This document shows positions 16,449 through 24,150 of a stretch of DNA of 37,670 nt, in pieces. A program made the position numbers and the translations under genes. The notes below the pieces were generated by a model. That model was not told the origin of the DNA, ran no database searches, and saw only the letters and a program-made list of their open reading frames with translations. The DNA comes from a virus: positions 1 through 37,670 of IMG/VR virus record IMGVR_UViG_3300030085_000095; one strand, given 5' to 3'. Position 1 is the stretch's first letter. The number at the start of each line of letters is the position of its first letter.

Positions 16449-17210
16449 ATGGCTAATATATCTGGTTGGGGTCGAGGCACCTGGGGTGAAGGTACTTGGG
16501 GCGAGCCCATACCAGTTACTCTTACAGGTTTAGCAGCAACAAGTGCTTTAGGAACTGTATCTGTTGTAGCTAAAGCTAACGTTACTCCATCATCACAAGT
16601 CGGCACTACAGCAGTAGGCACGCCTACATTTGATTGTGAGTCTAATGTAAGTCCAAGTGGCGTATCTGCTACTTCAGCTCTTGGAACTTTAACAGTAGTT
16701 GCAAAAGCTAATGTCACACCATCTTCTCAAGTAGGTACAAGTGCCTTAGGATCCCTTACAGTTGTTGCTAAAGCAAATGTAACCCCTAGTTCACAAGTAG
16801 GCACAACCGCAGTTGGTGGTGTTGGGGTAAACGGTGATGCTGTTGCAAACGCTCCTAGTGCCGTAGCCACACTTGGTAGCGTCAGCGTAGATGTTGATGG
16901 AGAGGCAAATGTAGTAATTTCAGGACTTGCAGCTACTTCTGCTGTAGGATCTGTAACAATTCATCATAATGCAAAGTTTAATATTGATGGGGTAAGTAGC
17001 ACAGGAGACGTAGGATCCGTAACAACAAATTCAAAAGCAAATATAAGCATAATAGGAGTCTCGGCAACAGGTTTTGTAACAGATGTGTTGGTTTGGGGAT
17101 TAATAGATGATACACAAACGAAAAATTATGCTAATATAAATACTGATCAAAGTTCATCCTTTGCTGAAATTAATGAAACACAAACCCCAGATTGGGAAGA
17201 GGTAGCATAA
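16449..17210 (+). CDS. Fibre-like protein with eight to nine 22-residue repeats
   Basis: A 253-residue protein. It begins with a Trp/Gly-rich head (GWGRGTWGEGTWGEP), which I have seen in other marine phage fibre proteins. Residues 28-230 are tandem 22-residue units of pattern x-x-A-T-S-A-L-G-T-V-x-V-x-A-K-A-N-V-x-P-S-S, at least eight consecutive. Each unit is beta-rich and could form a solenoid or trimeric stalk. The C-terminus (WGLIDDTQTKNYANINTDQS then SSFAEINETQTPDWEEVA) is a conserved-looking end peptide. It lies directly before the S74 fibre, so a stalk or a fibre connector is plausible. Confidence 0.65.
   Translation: MANISGWGRGTWGEGTWGEPIPVTLTGLAATSALGTVSVVAKANVTPSSQVGTTAVGTPTFDCESNVSPSGVSATSALGTLTVVAKANVTPSSQVGTSALGSLTVVAKANVTPSSQVGTTAVGGVGVNGDAVANAPSAVATLGSVSVDVDGEANVVISGLAATSAVGSVTIHHNAKFNIDGVSSTGDVGSVTTNSKANISIIGVSATGFVTDVLVWGLIDDTQTKNYANINTDQSSSFAEINETQTPDWEEVA
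16530..17057 (+). repeat. 66-nt tandem repeats (22 aa units)
   Basis: Eight consecutive 66-nt units can be aligned at protein level. Copies at 16563, 16695 and 16761 encode the same 15-residue core (VVAKANVTPSSQVGT) with different codons. Spacings of 132 and 66 nt fit a 66-nt period. Confidence 0.85.
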
Positions 17211-17213
17211 AAA

Positions 17214-19472
17214 ATGGCAACTTATGTAAATGATTTAAGATTAAAAGAAATAGCGACAGGTGATGAATCAGGAACCTGGGGCACATCTACGAACACAAAC
17301 TTAGAACTTATTGCTGAGGCTTTTAGCTTTGGTACAGAGGCGATAACCACTAACGCCGATACACATACAACTACAATAGCAGATGGTTCTACTGATCCAG
17401 GTAGATCAATTTATTTAAAATACACAGGTACTTTAGATTCAGCTTGTACTATTACTATAGGACCAAATACAGTATCAAAACTTTGGTTTATAGAAAATGG
17501 AACATCAGGCTCACAAAACATAATTATATCGCAAGGTAGTGGTGCTAATGTAACCATACCAGCAGGTGATGTAAAAGTAGTATATTCAGACGGTGCAGGT
17601 TCAGGTGCAGCAATAGTAGATGCTTTTGCTAGTTTAAATGTAGTAGATTTAAAAGTAGAAGATGACTTAACAGTTACAGACGATTTAATTGTAAATGGTG
17701 ATATAGATTTAGCTGGTTCAATAGATGTAGATGGCACAGCTAACCTAGATGTAGTAGATATTGATGGAGCTTTAACGCAAGATGGAGGTGCTGTATTTAA
17801 CGAAGATAGTGCTGATGTAGACTTTAGAGTTGAATCAAACGGACAAACTCATGCTTTGTTTGTTGATGGTGGTTTAGACAATGTTGGAATTGGTTATTCT
17901 TCGAAACCTACAGCTACCGTACAAGGATTAAATATTCTTACTGGTGGTGGTAATGGTGGTATACAGTTAAATAGAGAAGTGGGTGGCAATCCTAGTGATG
18001 GAGAAACTTTAGGTTCTTATGCTTGGAAAGGAGTAGATGGTGCTAATACTAATGCTGCTGCCGAAGCATCCATAGTAGCTATTGCTGCTGAAGACCATAG
18101 TGGTAGTACAGCAGCTACAAGCATGGCTTTTAATACAAAACCAACAGGTACAGGCCCAGGTTCAGCTCCAACGGAAAGAATGAGAATTGATAGTTCAGGA
18201 AATGTAGGAATTGGCTCTACAACAATAAATGCTAAATTTAATGTACATGGAACTATACGAGCAGAAAACGATAGATTTTTAGCAGGTAGAGAAAATGCTG
18301 CTGCACCAGCATACTCATTTCATGATGATGGTGATACAGGAATGTTTAATGTTGCATCAAATATACTTGGATTTTCTACTTCAGGTACAGAAAGGATGCG
18401 TATTACTGACACTGATGTAACAGTTGATGCAGCAGGAGATATTATTCTTGATGCAGATGGAGGTAACATACTGTTTAAAGATGGAAGTGTTGGAACTTTT
18501 TTAGATATACAACAAGACTCAAGCGGTCCTGAATTGATTTCAAGAGTATCTGACGCAGATTTTAAAATTAGAGGTAATGATGGAGGTTCTACAGTAACAG
18601 CTCTTAGTTTTGATATGTCAGAAGGAGGTCTTTGTGCAATAGGATCACACACACCTACAGCAAAACTAGATGTCAGAGGTTCACAAAATTCAGAGCATGT
18701 AGTAATTACAGGTGGATCTAACTCAGGCAGAGGTTTATCAATACAAACTGCTGTTAGTGGCAGTCAAAATGATGCTGGTGTAATTTTTGATGCACAAGAT
18801 ACAGAAAGTGGTGCAAATCCATATCACGCTTTTCAAAATGCTGGTTCAGAAAGTATGAGAATTACAAGCGATGGCAAAATTGGCGTGGGCACATCATCAC
18901 CCCAAGAACTGTTACACGTTTCTACTGGTTCTACTGTTGCTATTAGAGCTAGTGGTGGTGGAAATTCTGCTAGAAAAGTAGAAATAGGTTATGACAATAC
19001 TAATGGTCCATATTTAAAAAGTGGAAGTAGTGGCGTAATAAGTATTCAGTTTTATGTAGATAACACAACATTAGCAGGAAAATTTGATACTAATGCAGAT
19101 TTTTATACTAACGATGGAACTGTTCATAGTCTATCTGATTCAAGAGTTAAAACAGATATAAATGATTTAATTGATGGATTAGATGTTGTAAAACAATTAA
19201 AACCAAAAACATTTAAGTATAACGAAAAATCAGAATTTTATAGTGAAAAAACAAAAGATGAAGTTAGGTATGGTTTTATAGCCGATGAGGTTCAAGAAGT
19301 TGCACCACAATATATGCAGGTTGGAAAAGGTAAAATTGATGGTGTAGAAGTTGATGACTTTAAAACGCTTTCTACTACTAAAATGATACCTATGCTTGTA
19401 AAAGCTATACAAGAACAACAAACACAGATTGATGCTTTACAATCTGAAATTAATATTTTAAAAGGAGAATAG
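17214..19472 (+). CDS. Tail fibre with C-terminal S74 chaperone domain
   Basis: A 752-residue host-recognition fibre. The N-terminus (ATYVNDLRLKEIATGDESGT) resembles the virion-attachment part of other marine phage fibres. The middle is a long beta-helical stalk with repeated GTERMRI / SSGNVGIG-type strands. From about residue 641 an intramolecular chaperone (peptidase S74) appears: SDSRVKTDI, then LKPKTFKY, RYGFIADEVQEVAPQ and a coiled-coil end (QEQQTQIDALQSEINILKGE). This domain trimerises the fibre and, in the family, cuts itself off via a Ser-Lys dyad; the Ser-Asp-x-Arg-x-Lys site is present. It ends next to the gene at 19474. Confidence 0.85.
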   Translation: MATYVNDLRLKEIATGDESGTWGTSTNTNLELIAEAFSFGTEAITTNADTHTTTIADGSTDPGRSIYLKYTGTLDSACTITIGPNTVSKLWFIENGTSGSQNIIISQGSGANVTIPAGDVKVVYSDGAGSGAAIVDAFASLNVVDLKVEDDLTVTDDLIVNGDIDLAGSIDVDGTANLDVVDIDGALTQDGGAVFNEDSADVDFRVESNGQTHALFVDGGLDNVGIGYSSKPTATVQGLNILTGGGNGGIQLNREVGGNPSDGETLGSYAWKGVDGANTNAAAEASIVAIAAEDHSGSTAATSMAFNTKPTGTGPGSAPTERMRIDSSGNVGIGSTTINAKFNVHGTIRAENDRFLAGRENAAAPAYSFHDDGDTGMFNVASNILGFSTSGTERMRITDTDVTVDAAGDIILDADGGNILFKDGSVGTFLDIQQDSSGPELISRVSDADFKIRGNDGGSTVTALSFDMSEGGLCAIGSHTPTAKLDVRGSQNSEHVVITGGSNSGRGLSIQTAVSGSQNDAGVIFDAQDTESGANPYHAFQNAGSESMRITSDGKIGVGTSSPQELLHVSTGSTVAIRASGGGNSARKVEIGYDNTNGPYLKSGSSGVISIQFYVDNTTLAGKFDTNADFYTNDGTVHSLSDSRVKTDINDLIDGLDVVKQLKPKTFKYNEKSEFYSEKTKDEVRYGFIADEVQEVAPQYMQVGKGKIDGVEVDDFKTLSTTKMIPMLVKAIQEQQTQIDALQSEINILKGE

Positions 19473-19473
19473 C

Positions 19474-19821
19474 ATGGCAATATCTTACGCATGGGATTGT
19501 AAAACTTGTGATACATATCCAACAAAAAGCGGTAAATCAAATGTAGTACACACAGTTCATTGGAGATTAACTGCTACAGACGATACTAATAAAGACAGTG
19601 ATGGTAATAACTGGACAGCATCTTCTTATGGAGCACAGTCATTAGATACATCTGATTTATCTAGTTTTAAAAACTGGTCTAGTCTTACTAATAGTGATGT
19701 GCAAGGCTGGGTAGAAACAGCATTAGGTAGCGACAAAGTAACTGAGTTGAAAGCTGGACTAGACGCTCAAATAGCTGAAAAAGTTAGCCCTAGTAGCGTA
19801 ACTAAAACATTAAGTTCTTAA
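19474..19821 (+). CDS. Hypothetical protein next to tail fibre
   Basis: A 115-residue protein, starting one base after the fibre stop. It reads MAISYAWDCKTCDTYPTKSG, then VVHTVHWRLTATDDTNKDSD, with a conserved-looking SYAWDCKTCDTYP and later FKNWSSLTNSDVQGWVETAL. I recognise it as a common small protein in marine phage tail regions. A Cys pair may bind a metal or form a disulphide. It is often called tail-associated, but no function is known. A good ribosome site (AAGGAG) precedes it. Confidence 0.65.
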   Translation: MAISYAWDCKTCDTYPTKSGKSNVVHTVHWRLTATDDTNKDSDGNNWTASSYGAQSLDTSDLSSFKNWSSLTNSDVQGWVETALGSDKVTELKAGLDAQIAEKVSPSSVTKTLSS

Positions 19822-19822
19822 T

Positions 19823-20071
19823 ATGACTACGCAAGAACCAGTAGTTATGCTTAATGACAAAGAAGTAAAAGTAAGTGATCTTACTAACGAACAAAAATAT
19901 TTTCATAGTCAAATATTAGATTTAACGAATAAACAAAAACGCATACAGTTTGAACTTGACCAAGTTAACGCCAGTTTAAGTGTGTTTCAAAACGCATTTA
20001 TAGAGTCTGCTAAAGAAAAAGCAGATGAAGTCTTAAATAATCCAGAGGAGGATCAAAATGACAATACTTAA
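19823..20071 (+). CDS. Small coiled-coil protein
   Basis: An 82-residue, acidic, helical protein. It begins MTTQEPVVMLNDKEVKVSDL and continues TNEQKYFHSQILDLTNKQKR, then a heptad-like QFELDQVNASLSVFQNAFIE. The end (EEDQNDNT) overlaps the next gene by 14 nt. This type is common in marine phages downstream of the fibre, but its function is unknown. Confidence 0.65.
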   Translation: MTTQEPVVMLNDKEVKVSDLTNEQKYFHSQILDLTNKQKRIQFELDQVNASLSVFQNAFIESAKEKADEVLNNPEEDQNDNT

Positions 20072-20222
20072 TATATTAGCGTGGGTCACTGCAATTATAT
20101 CTATAGCTTCTGTTGTAGCAGCAATAACACCTACACCTAAAGATGATCATTGGTTTAGTTACTTATACAAAGTAATAGATTGGTGTGCATTAAATGTGCT
20201 TAAAGCAAAGGATAAAGGATGA
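20058..20222 (+). CDS. Small membrane protein
   Basis: A 54-residue ORF that starts inside the previous gene's end. The ribosome site (GAGGAGGATC) is strong. The N-terminus (TILNILAWVTAIISIASVVA) is one hydrophobic segment, followed by a soluble tail (TPTPKDDHWFSYLYKVIDWC). The tail motif WFSYLYKVIDWCALN recurs in marine phages. A one-segment small membrane protein in the lysis neighbourhood could be a holin partner or pinholin-like. It overlaps the next gene by 4 nt (ATGA). Confidence 0.6.
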   Translation: MTILNILAWVTAIISIASVVAAITPTPKDDHWFSYLYKVIDWCALNVLKAKDKG

Positions 20223-20380
20223 GTTGGTTAAGCAAAATGTGGGGTAAAATTACTGGTACTGAAAAAATTAAAGTAAGAGCTAGGAACAAAAAAGGACATT
20301 ATGTAGGTGATGATAAATCAACACCTGATGTAAATGAAGCTTGGACAACTAAGAGAGTTAAAAAATCTAAAGAATCCTAA
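20219..20380 (+). CDS. Small basic protein
   Basis: A 53-residue ORF coupled to the previous gene by ATGA and to the next by TAATG. It reads MSWLSKMWGKITGTEKIKVR, ARNKKGHYVGDDKSTPDVNE, ending in a Lys-rich tail (TKRVKKSKES). It is amphipathic and basic at the N-terminus and could lie on a membrane surface. No family known. Confidence 0.55.
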   Translation: MSWLSKMWGKITGTEKIKVRARNKKGHYVGDDKSTPDVNEAWTTKRVKKSKES

Positions 20381-20760
20381 TGGCTAAATCACCTGATGCG
20401 TTTGTTTATAACGCTACACTAGAACGTATTGTGGATGGGGACACCTTTGATTGTTGTCTTGATCTTGGTTTTGATGTGAAGTTACATAAACAGCGTGTCA
20501 GACTTGCAGGTATAGATACTCCAGAAAGCCGTACAAGAGATTTAGCAGAAAAAAAACTAGGCTTAGCAGCCAAATCGCGGTTACAAGAGCTTTGTATCGG
20601 TAACTTTAAAGTAAAATCTTTGGGTAAAGGTAAGTATGGCCGAATACTCGGCATTCCATACACAGAGGATGGCAGAGATATTTGCCAGGTACTAATCAAA
20701 GAAGGTCATGCCGTGGAATATGACGGAGGCAAAAAGAAAAAAGTTTGGGGTGATTACTAA
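20380..20760 (+). CDS. Staphylococcal-nuclease-like protein
   Basis: A 126-residue SNase (thermonuclease) domain. It shows the family landmarks in order: RIVDGDTF with D21, VRLAGIDTPE with R41, D46, T47 and E49, and GKYGRILG with R88. These match the catalytic and calcium residues of S. aureus nuclease, whose spacing they keep. No signal peptide is visible, so it would act in the cytoplasm or be released on lysis. It may degrade host DNA or process nucleotides. It overlaps by one base with the membrane protein that follows. Confidence 0.85.
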   Translation: MAKSPDAFVYNATLERIVDGDTFDCCLDLGFDVKLHKQRVRLAGIDTPESRTRDLAEKKLGLAAKSRLQELCIGNFKVKSLGKGKYGRILGIPYTEDGRDICQVLIKEGHAVEYDGGKKKKVWGDY

Positions 20761-21110
20761 TGGAATCAGCCGTAACTTTAATTCAAGAAGTAGGTTTTCC
20801 TATTGCAGCAGCGTTAGGACTTGGTTGGTTTATTTATAAACTAATTATGCGTATTGTTGATGGTATGGAGACAAAACTTGATACCGTAGATGAAAAAGTA
20901 GAAGCACAAATAGCCGCAATAGAAGAACGACTTGGCACAAAACTTGATTCACAACACGGTATTTTGGTAGCATTAATAGATAGAGTGCGTAGTTTAGATA
21001 ACGAAATAATACGTCAAGATACTTTGATAAAAACTATATTAGGAGTACCTAACTTAATTGATAGCGGAAAAATAGCCAAGGCAGGTAGAGATGATCAAAG
21101 AAAAGACTAA
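20760..21110 (+). CDS. Membrane-anchored coiled-coil protein, holin-like
   Basis: A 116-residue protein. It has an N-terminal membrane segment (VGFPIAAALGLGWFIYKLIM, about 11-30) followed by a coiled coil (TKLDTVDEKVEAQIAAIEER, then LVALIDRVRSLDNEIIRQDT). This layout recalls BhlA-type holins and their relatives in phages of many hosts. The adjacent curli-like cassette starts inside its 3' end by 20 nt. It could be a holin, or a non-lytic membrane protein in the same transcript. No catalytic residues are expected. Confidence 0.55.
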   Translation: MESAVTLIQEVGFPIAAALGLGWFIYKLIMRIVDGMETKLDTVDEKVEAQIAAIEERLGTKLDSQHGILVALIDRVRSLDNEIIRQDTLIKTILGVPNLIDSGKIAKAGRDDQRKD

Positions 21111-21603
21111 ACAAGAAAAAATGGAAGAAGAAATTGTAAAAACTAAAATAGCTATATGGGCATTTTTTATAGGTGCTATTATGTTTTCAGCAGTTCTAGG
21201 CATGAATTTAGCTGCTGATACCATAACTCATAAATTTAAGTCACCTAGTTTTAACGGCGTGGGAACGTCTAGTCATTACCTTACAATAGAAAATCAACAA
21301 TATACTCGTAAACTAACAATCAAAGAAGAAATAAAAGCGTTACAAGATGAAATCAAAAGAGAAAAAGAAAATTCTACTCTTGCAAGGTTTATGCGTAATC
21401 TTGAATCTAGGGTTTATGCAGAACTATCAAGACAGTTAGTAAATAACTTATTCGGAGAAACACCGCAAAGCGAAGGTGTCATCACTTTAGAGGGGAATAC
21501 TATTGAGTACACAAGTGATGGTGTAACTTTAACCCTTAAAATAACCGAGGCGGATGGAACAGTTACCGAAATCGTCATACCTATTGGTACTTTTACTTTC
21601 TAG
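21091..21603 (+). CDS. csgF: CsgF-like curli assembly protein
   Basis: CsgF caps the CsgG outer-membrane pore and helps nucleate curli. This 170-residue protein has a hydrophobic signal-like segment after a long basic/charged head (AIWAFFIGAIMFSAVLGMNL, about 21-40). It then shows CsgF-type features. FKSPSFNGVGTSSHYLTIEN parallels FRNPNFGGN..AFLLNSAQ of E. coli CsgF. A middle helix follows (MRNLESRVYAELSRQLVNNL). The final strands GNTIEYTSDGVTLTLKITEA and DGTVTEIVIP parallel the E. coli [20 protein letters not shown] region. The long coiled insertion between is unlike E. coli. It overlaps csgG by 50 nt. The call is by pattern plus the unmistakable CsgG neighbour. Confidence 0.75.
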   Translation: MIKEKTKQEKMEEEIVKTKIAIWAFFIGAIMFSAVLGMNLAADTITHKFKSPSFNGVGTSSHYLTIENQQYTRKLTIKEEIKALQDEIKREKENSTLARFMRNLESRVYAELSRQLVNNLFGETPQSEGVITLEGNTIEYTSDGVTLTLKITEADGTVTEIVIPIGTFTF

Positions 21604-22456
21604 TTGCTCTATATTTGATCAATTTGAAGATACTTACGAACAAAGGTTTTCTAAAGACGTAGCAACAATACAAGAACTGCAATCAGCAGAACTCAAAAAT
21701 GTGCCTATACCAAAGGTAAGTCCTGTGGTTGCTGTGTATCCTACTTCATTTTCAGATCAAACAGGACAGCGTAAAAGCAATAGTGAGTTTGCTTTGTTTA
21801 GCACAGCTATAACTCAACAACCAAATGCGCTACTTATTAGAGCCTTAAAACATGCAGGAGATGGTAAGTTTTTTAGGGTTGTAGAAAGGGTAGGTTTGGA
21901 TAATCTTACCAAAGAAAGACAGCTTATAAGATCAGCAAGAGAACAATCGACTGATGAAGAAGTAAAAAAACAAGCACTTAGACCTTTATTATTTGCAGGT
22001 ATATTAATTGAAGGTGCTGTCATATCTTATGAAACAAATTTAGAAAGTGGTGGAGCAGGAGCTAGGTATTTGGGCATAGGCAAAAGCGTTATGTATAGAG
22101 AAGACAATATAACCATTAGTATGCGTATGGTATCGGTTGCAACAGGCGAGGTTTTGTTAGAAGTATTAAGTCAAAAAACAATATTTAGTTACGGTAAGTC
22201 TGAAGATGTATTTAGATTTGTTGAAGCTGAAAGCGAGCTAGTAGAAATAGAACTAGGCAACGCAAGAAATGAGTCATCAACCATAGCTTTGATGAAAGCT
22301 ATAGAAGGAGGTGTGCTAGAAATCATTAACACTGGTTATGATCGTGGTTTCTGGGTTTTACAAAATGATAACCAAGGAGTAGAATTAAATAATGAAAACA
22401 AAGAAATTGACGTGCCTGATTGTGATGATGAGTGCGTTGACAACATACGCGGCTGA
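21554..22456 (+). CDS. csgG: CsgG-like curli secretion pore lipoprotein
   Basis: CsgG is a lipoprotein that forms a nonameric outer-membrane channel exporting curli subunits (type VIII secretion). This 300-residue protein has a lipobox (LLSSC, Cys18) after a short hydrophobic leader, and core motifs close to E. coli CsgG: YPTSFSDQTGQRK, ALKHAGDGKFFRVVERVGLD, LTKERQLIRSAREQ, GAVISYETNLESGGAGARYL, RMVSVATGEVLLEV, FRFVEAESELVEIELG and GYDRGFWVLQN. Length fits, with a ~25-residue acidic C-terminal extension that overlaps the next gene by 65 nt. The signal peptide is encoded over the csgF 3' end. Confidence 0.93.
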   Translation: MEQLPKSSYLLVLLLSSCSIFDQFEDTYEQRFSKDVATIQELQSAELKNVPIPKVSPVVAVYPTSFSDQTGQRKSNSEFALFSTAITQQPNALLIRALKHAGDGKFFRVVERVGLDNLTKERQLIRSAREQSTDEEVKKQALRPLLFAGILIEGAVISYETNLESGGAGARYLGIGKSVMYREDNITISMRMVSVATGEVLLEVLSQKTIFSYGKSEDVFRFVEAESELVEIELGNARNESSTIALMKAIEGGVLEIINTGYDRGFWVLQNDNQGVELNNENKEIDVPDCDDECVDNIRG

Positions 22457-23123
22457 TAACGAAATATACGTAGATCAATCTGGTACTGGAGCTAATATAG
22501 ACTTAGAGCAACTAGGTATTTCTAATATTATAGGCGGATTAAACTCAACTGCTGGTAGTCTGAATCCTTTTGATTTAGATGGTAACAGTATGACACTTGA
22601 TATAAACATGATAGGTGCAACTAACAAGTTTCTTGGCGATATATTTGCTGATAACTTTACTGGCTTTTACGAGTTTGATGGCGGCACTAATTCATTTACT
22701 ATTCAAGTTGACCCTACAGATACTTATAGTGCTGATGGATCCAATCAAAATGTAGATGTAACAGGGAGCGGTAATACATTTACTTTAAATCAAGGTACCA
22801 CAGCATTAGCAGCTTCTCTTGACTTAGACTGGATAATTAACGGTTCTAATAACACAGTTACATCAAACATAAATATAGATGGTGCTACTAATTATATGGA
22901 TATAGATGGTTCTGATAATACAGTCACTTATACAGGTACAGGAGTTACAGCGTCAGCAGGTGGATATTTCTATCTTGATCATACAGGAGGCTCAAGAACA
23001 TTTAATATTCAACAACTAAGCACCCAAGATAATGACTGGCTTAAGATTATATCCGTTTCTGGCACTGCTGCTTCTACCGTTTGTGTTGTTCAAAACGACC
23101 AAGGTACAAGCACAAGCTGTTAA
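22392..23123 (+). CDS. Secreted curlin-like repeat protein
   Basis: A 243-residue protein with a clear signal peptide (MKTKKLTCLIVMMSALTTYA, cut near residue 20). The mature part begins with curlin-style spacing: VDQSGTGANIDLEQLGISN, with Q40-x-G-x-x-N45. In CsgA the repeat is Q-x-G-x-x-N. It then continues as loose Asn/Gly/Thr-rich strands (GSGNTFTLNQG, INGSNNTVTSNINIDGATNY, DGSDNTVTYTGTG), which suggest a beta-solenoid. It is not a standard CsgA: only the N-terminus keeps the classic motif. Downstream of csgF and csgG, it is the probable export substrate. It ends with two Cys (CVVQNDQGTSTSC), which is unusual for curlin. Confidence 0.7.
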   Translation: MKTKKLTCLIVMMSALTTYAADNEIYVDQSGTGANIDLEQLGISNIIGGLNSTAGSLNPFDLDGNSMTLDINMIGATNKFLGDIFADNFTGFYEFDGGTNSFTIQVDPTDTYSADGSNQNVDVTGSGNTFTLNQGTTALAASLDLDWIINGSNNTVTSNINIDGATNYMDIDGSDNTVTYTGTGVTASAGGYFYLDHTGGSRTFNIQQLSTQDNDWLKIISVSGTAASTVCVVQNDQGTSTSC

Positions 23124-24150
23124 TATTGGAGACATATCTGAATTAAACGGTACTGCTCAAATTGTCAGAGACAAAGCTTATAATGCAGATTTAAAATTTG
23201 CTATACAAAGTAATGATGAAGCTATAACTAAAGATGGCCGTATGGCTATTACTTTTCTTGATGATTCTACTGTAAAGCTTACAGAACATAGTCAGCTACT
23301 TATTGACGAGTACATATATGATCCAGACCCAAGTAAAGCAAAAATGGCTCTTACCTTTGGGCTTGGCACAGCTAGGTTTATTACGGGCAATCTTAACCGT
23401 ATAGATAAACAAAACATAACTCTTAAAACACCAACAGCTAATATAGCAATACGTGGGACTGATTTTACGGCTACAGTTGATGAACTGGGGCGTAGTCTTA
23501 TAATTTTGTTACCAGACGCTCTAGGGCTTTCTAGTGGCGAAATAGAGGTGGTTACTGCTATGGGCACCGTTATATTAAATAAACCTTATGAAGCTACTAC
23601 AGTAAGCGTATTTGAATCCGCTCCAACCAAACCTGTAATTTTAGACCTTACACTTGATGTAATAGATAACATGCTTATTGTTACGCCACCAAAAGAGGAA
23701 ATGTTAGTAGAGGAAGAAGCCACTACTACGCGAGTGGATAGTGTATTAGATTTTAATGATCTTGATATAGATTATCTTGCAGAAGATTATTTAAAAGAAG
23801 ATAGTCTTGAATTTACTGAGCTAGATATAAATTATCTTGATGTAAATTACCTAGAAGATTTATTAAATGTATTAGATGCATTAGCAATAGATGAAGAAGA
23901 GGATGTATTAGCTCAAGCTACTAGCACACAAATAGCAGGAACTTTACTAGGGAAAGATCCAGATACACAAATAACAGCCTTAATTACAGGAAATGTAGTA
24001 AGCTTGCGAAGAGAGGTTAATGAAAGCGTTAGAGTAGATTTAAACGGCAGTAATGCTTATACGGTTATTTTGATTCAAGATGGAGTTTCTAATATAATAA
24101 AAATCAACGGAGGGAGTGATAGCATTATTACTATCACTCAAAGTGATTAA
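23032..24150 (+). CDS. Secreted FecR-domain protein
   Basis: A 372-residue protein with a signal peptide ending in AQA (MTGLRLYPFLALLLLPFVLF, then KTTKVQAQA). Residues ~30-150 form a FecR domain, with AITFLDDSTVKLTEHSQLLI and the hallmark TPTANIAIRGTDFTATV. FecR domains usually sense or transmit signals across envelopes. A long acidic linker (repeating D-I-D/N-Y-L around 245-275) follows. The last 30 residues carry a curlin-like IQDGVSNIIKINGG, near-identical in pattern to QLGISNII of the preceding protein. It starts inside that gene's 3' end (92 nt overlap) and abuts the cyclase gene with no gap. Its partner is probably the CHASE2 sensor. Confidence 0.8.
   Translation: MTGLRLYPFLALLLLPFVLFKTTKVQAQAVNIGDISELNGTAQIVRDKAYNADLKFAIQSNDEAITKDGRMAITFLDDSTVKLTEHSQLLIDEYIYDPDPSKAKMALTFGLGTARFITGNLNRIDKQNITLKTPTANIAIRGTDFTATVDELGRSLIILLPDALGLSSGEIEVVTAMGTVILNKPYEATTVSVFESAPTKPVILDLTLDVIDNMLIVTPPKEEMLVEEEATTTRVDSVLDFNDLDIDYLAEDYLKEDSLEFTELDINYLDVNYLEDLLNVLDALAIDEEEDVLAQATSTQIAGTLLGKDPDTQITALITGNVVSLRREVNESVRVDLNGSNAYTVILIQDGVSNIIKINGGSDSIITITQSD

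Noticed and set aside
16439-17085. Repeat array as a possible CRISPR or direct-repeat element
   Set aside because: The period is 66 nt and exactly in frame with a protein repeat; copies differ at third codon positions and there are no spacers.
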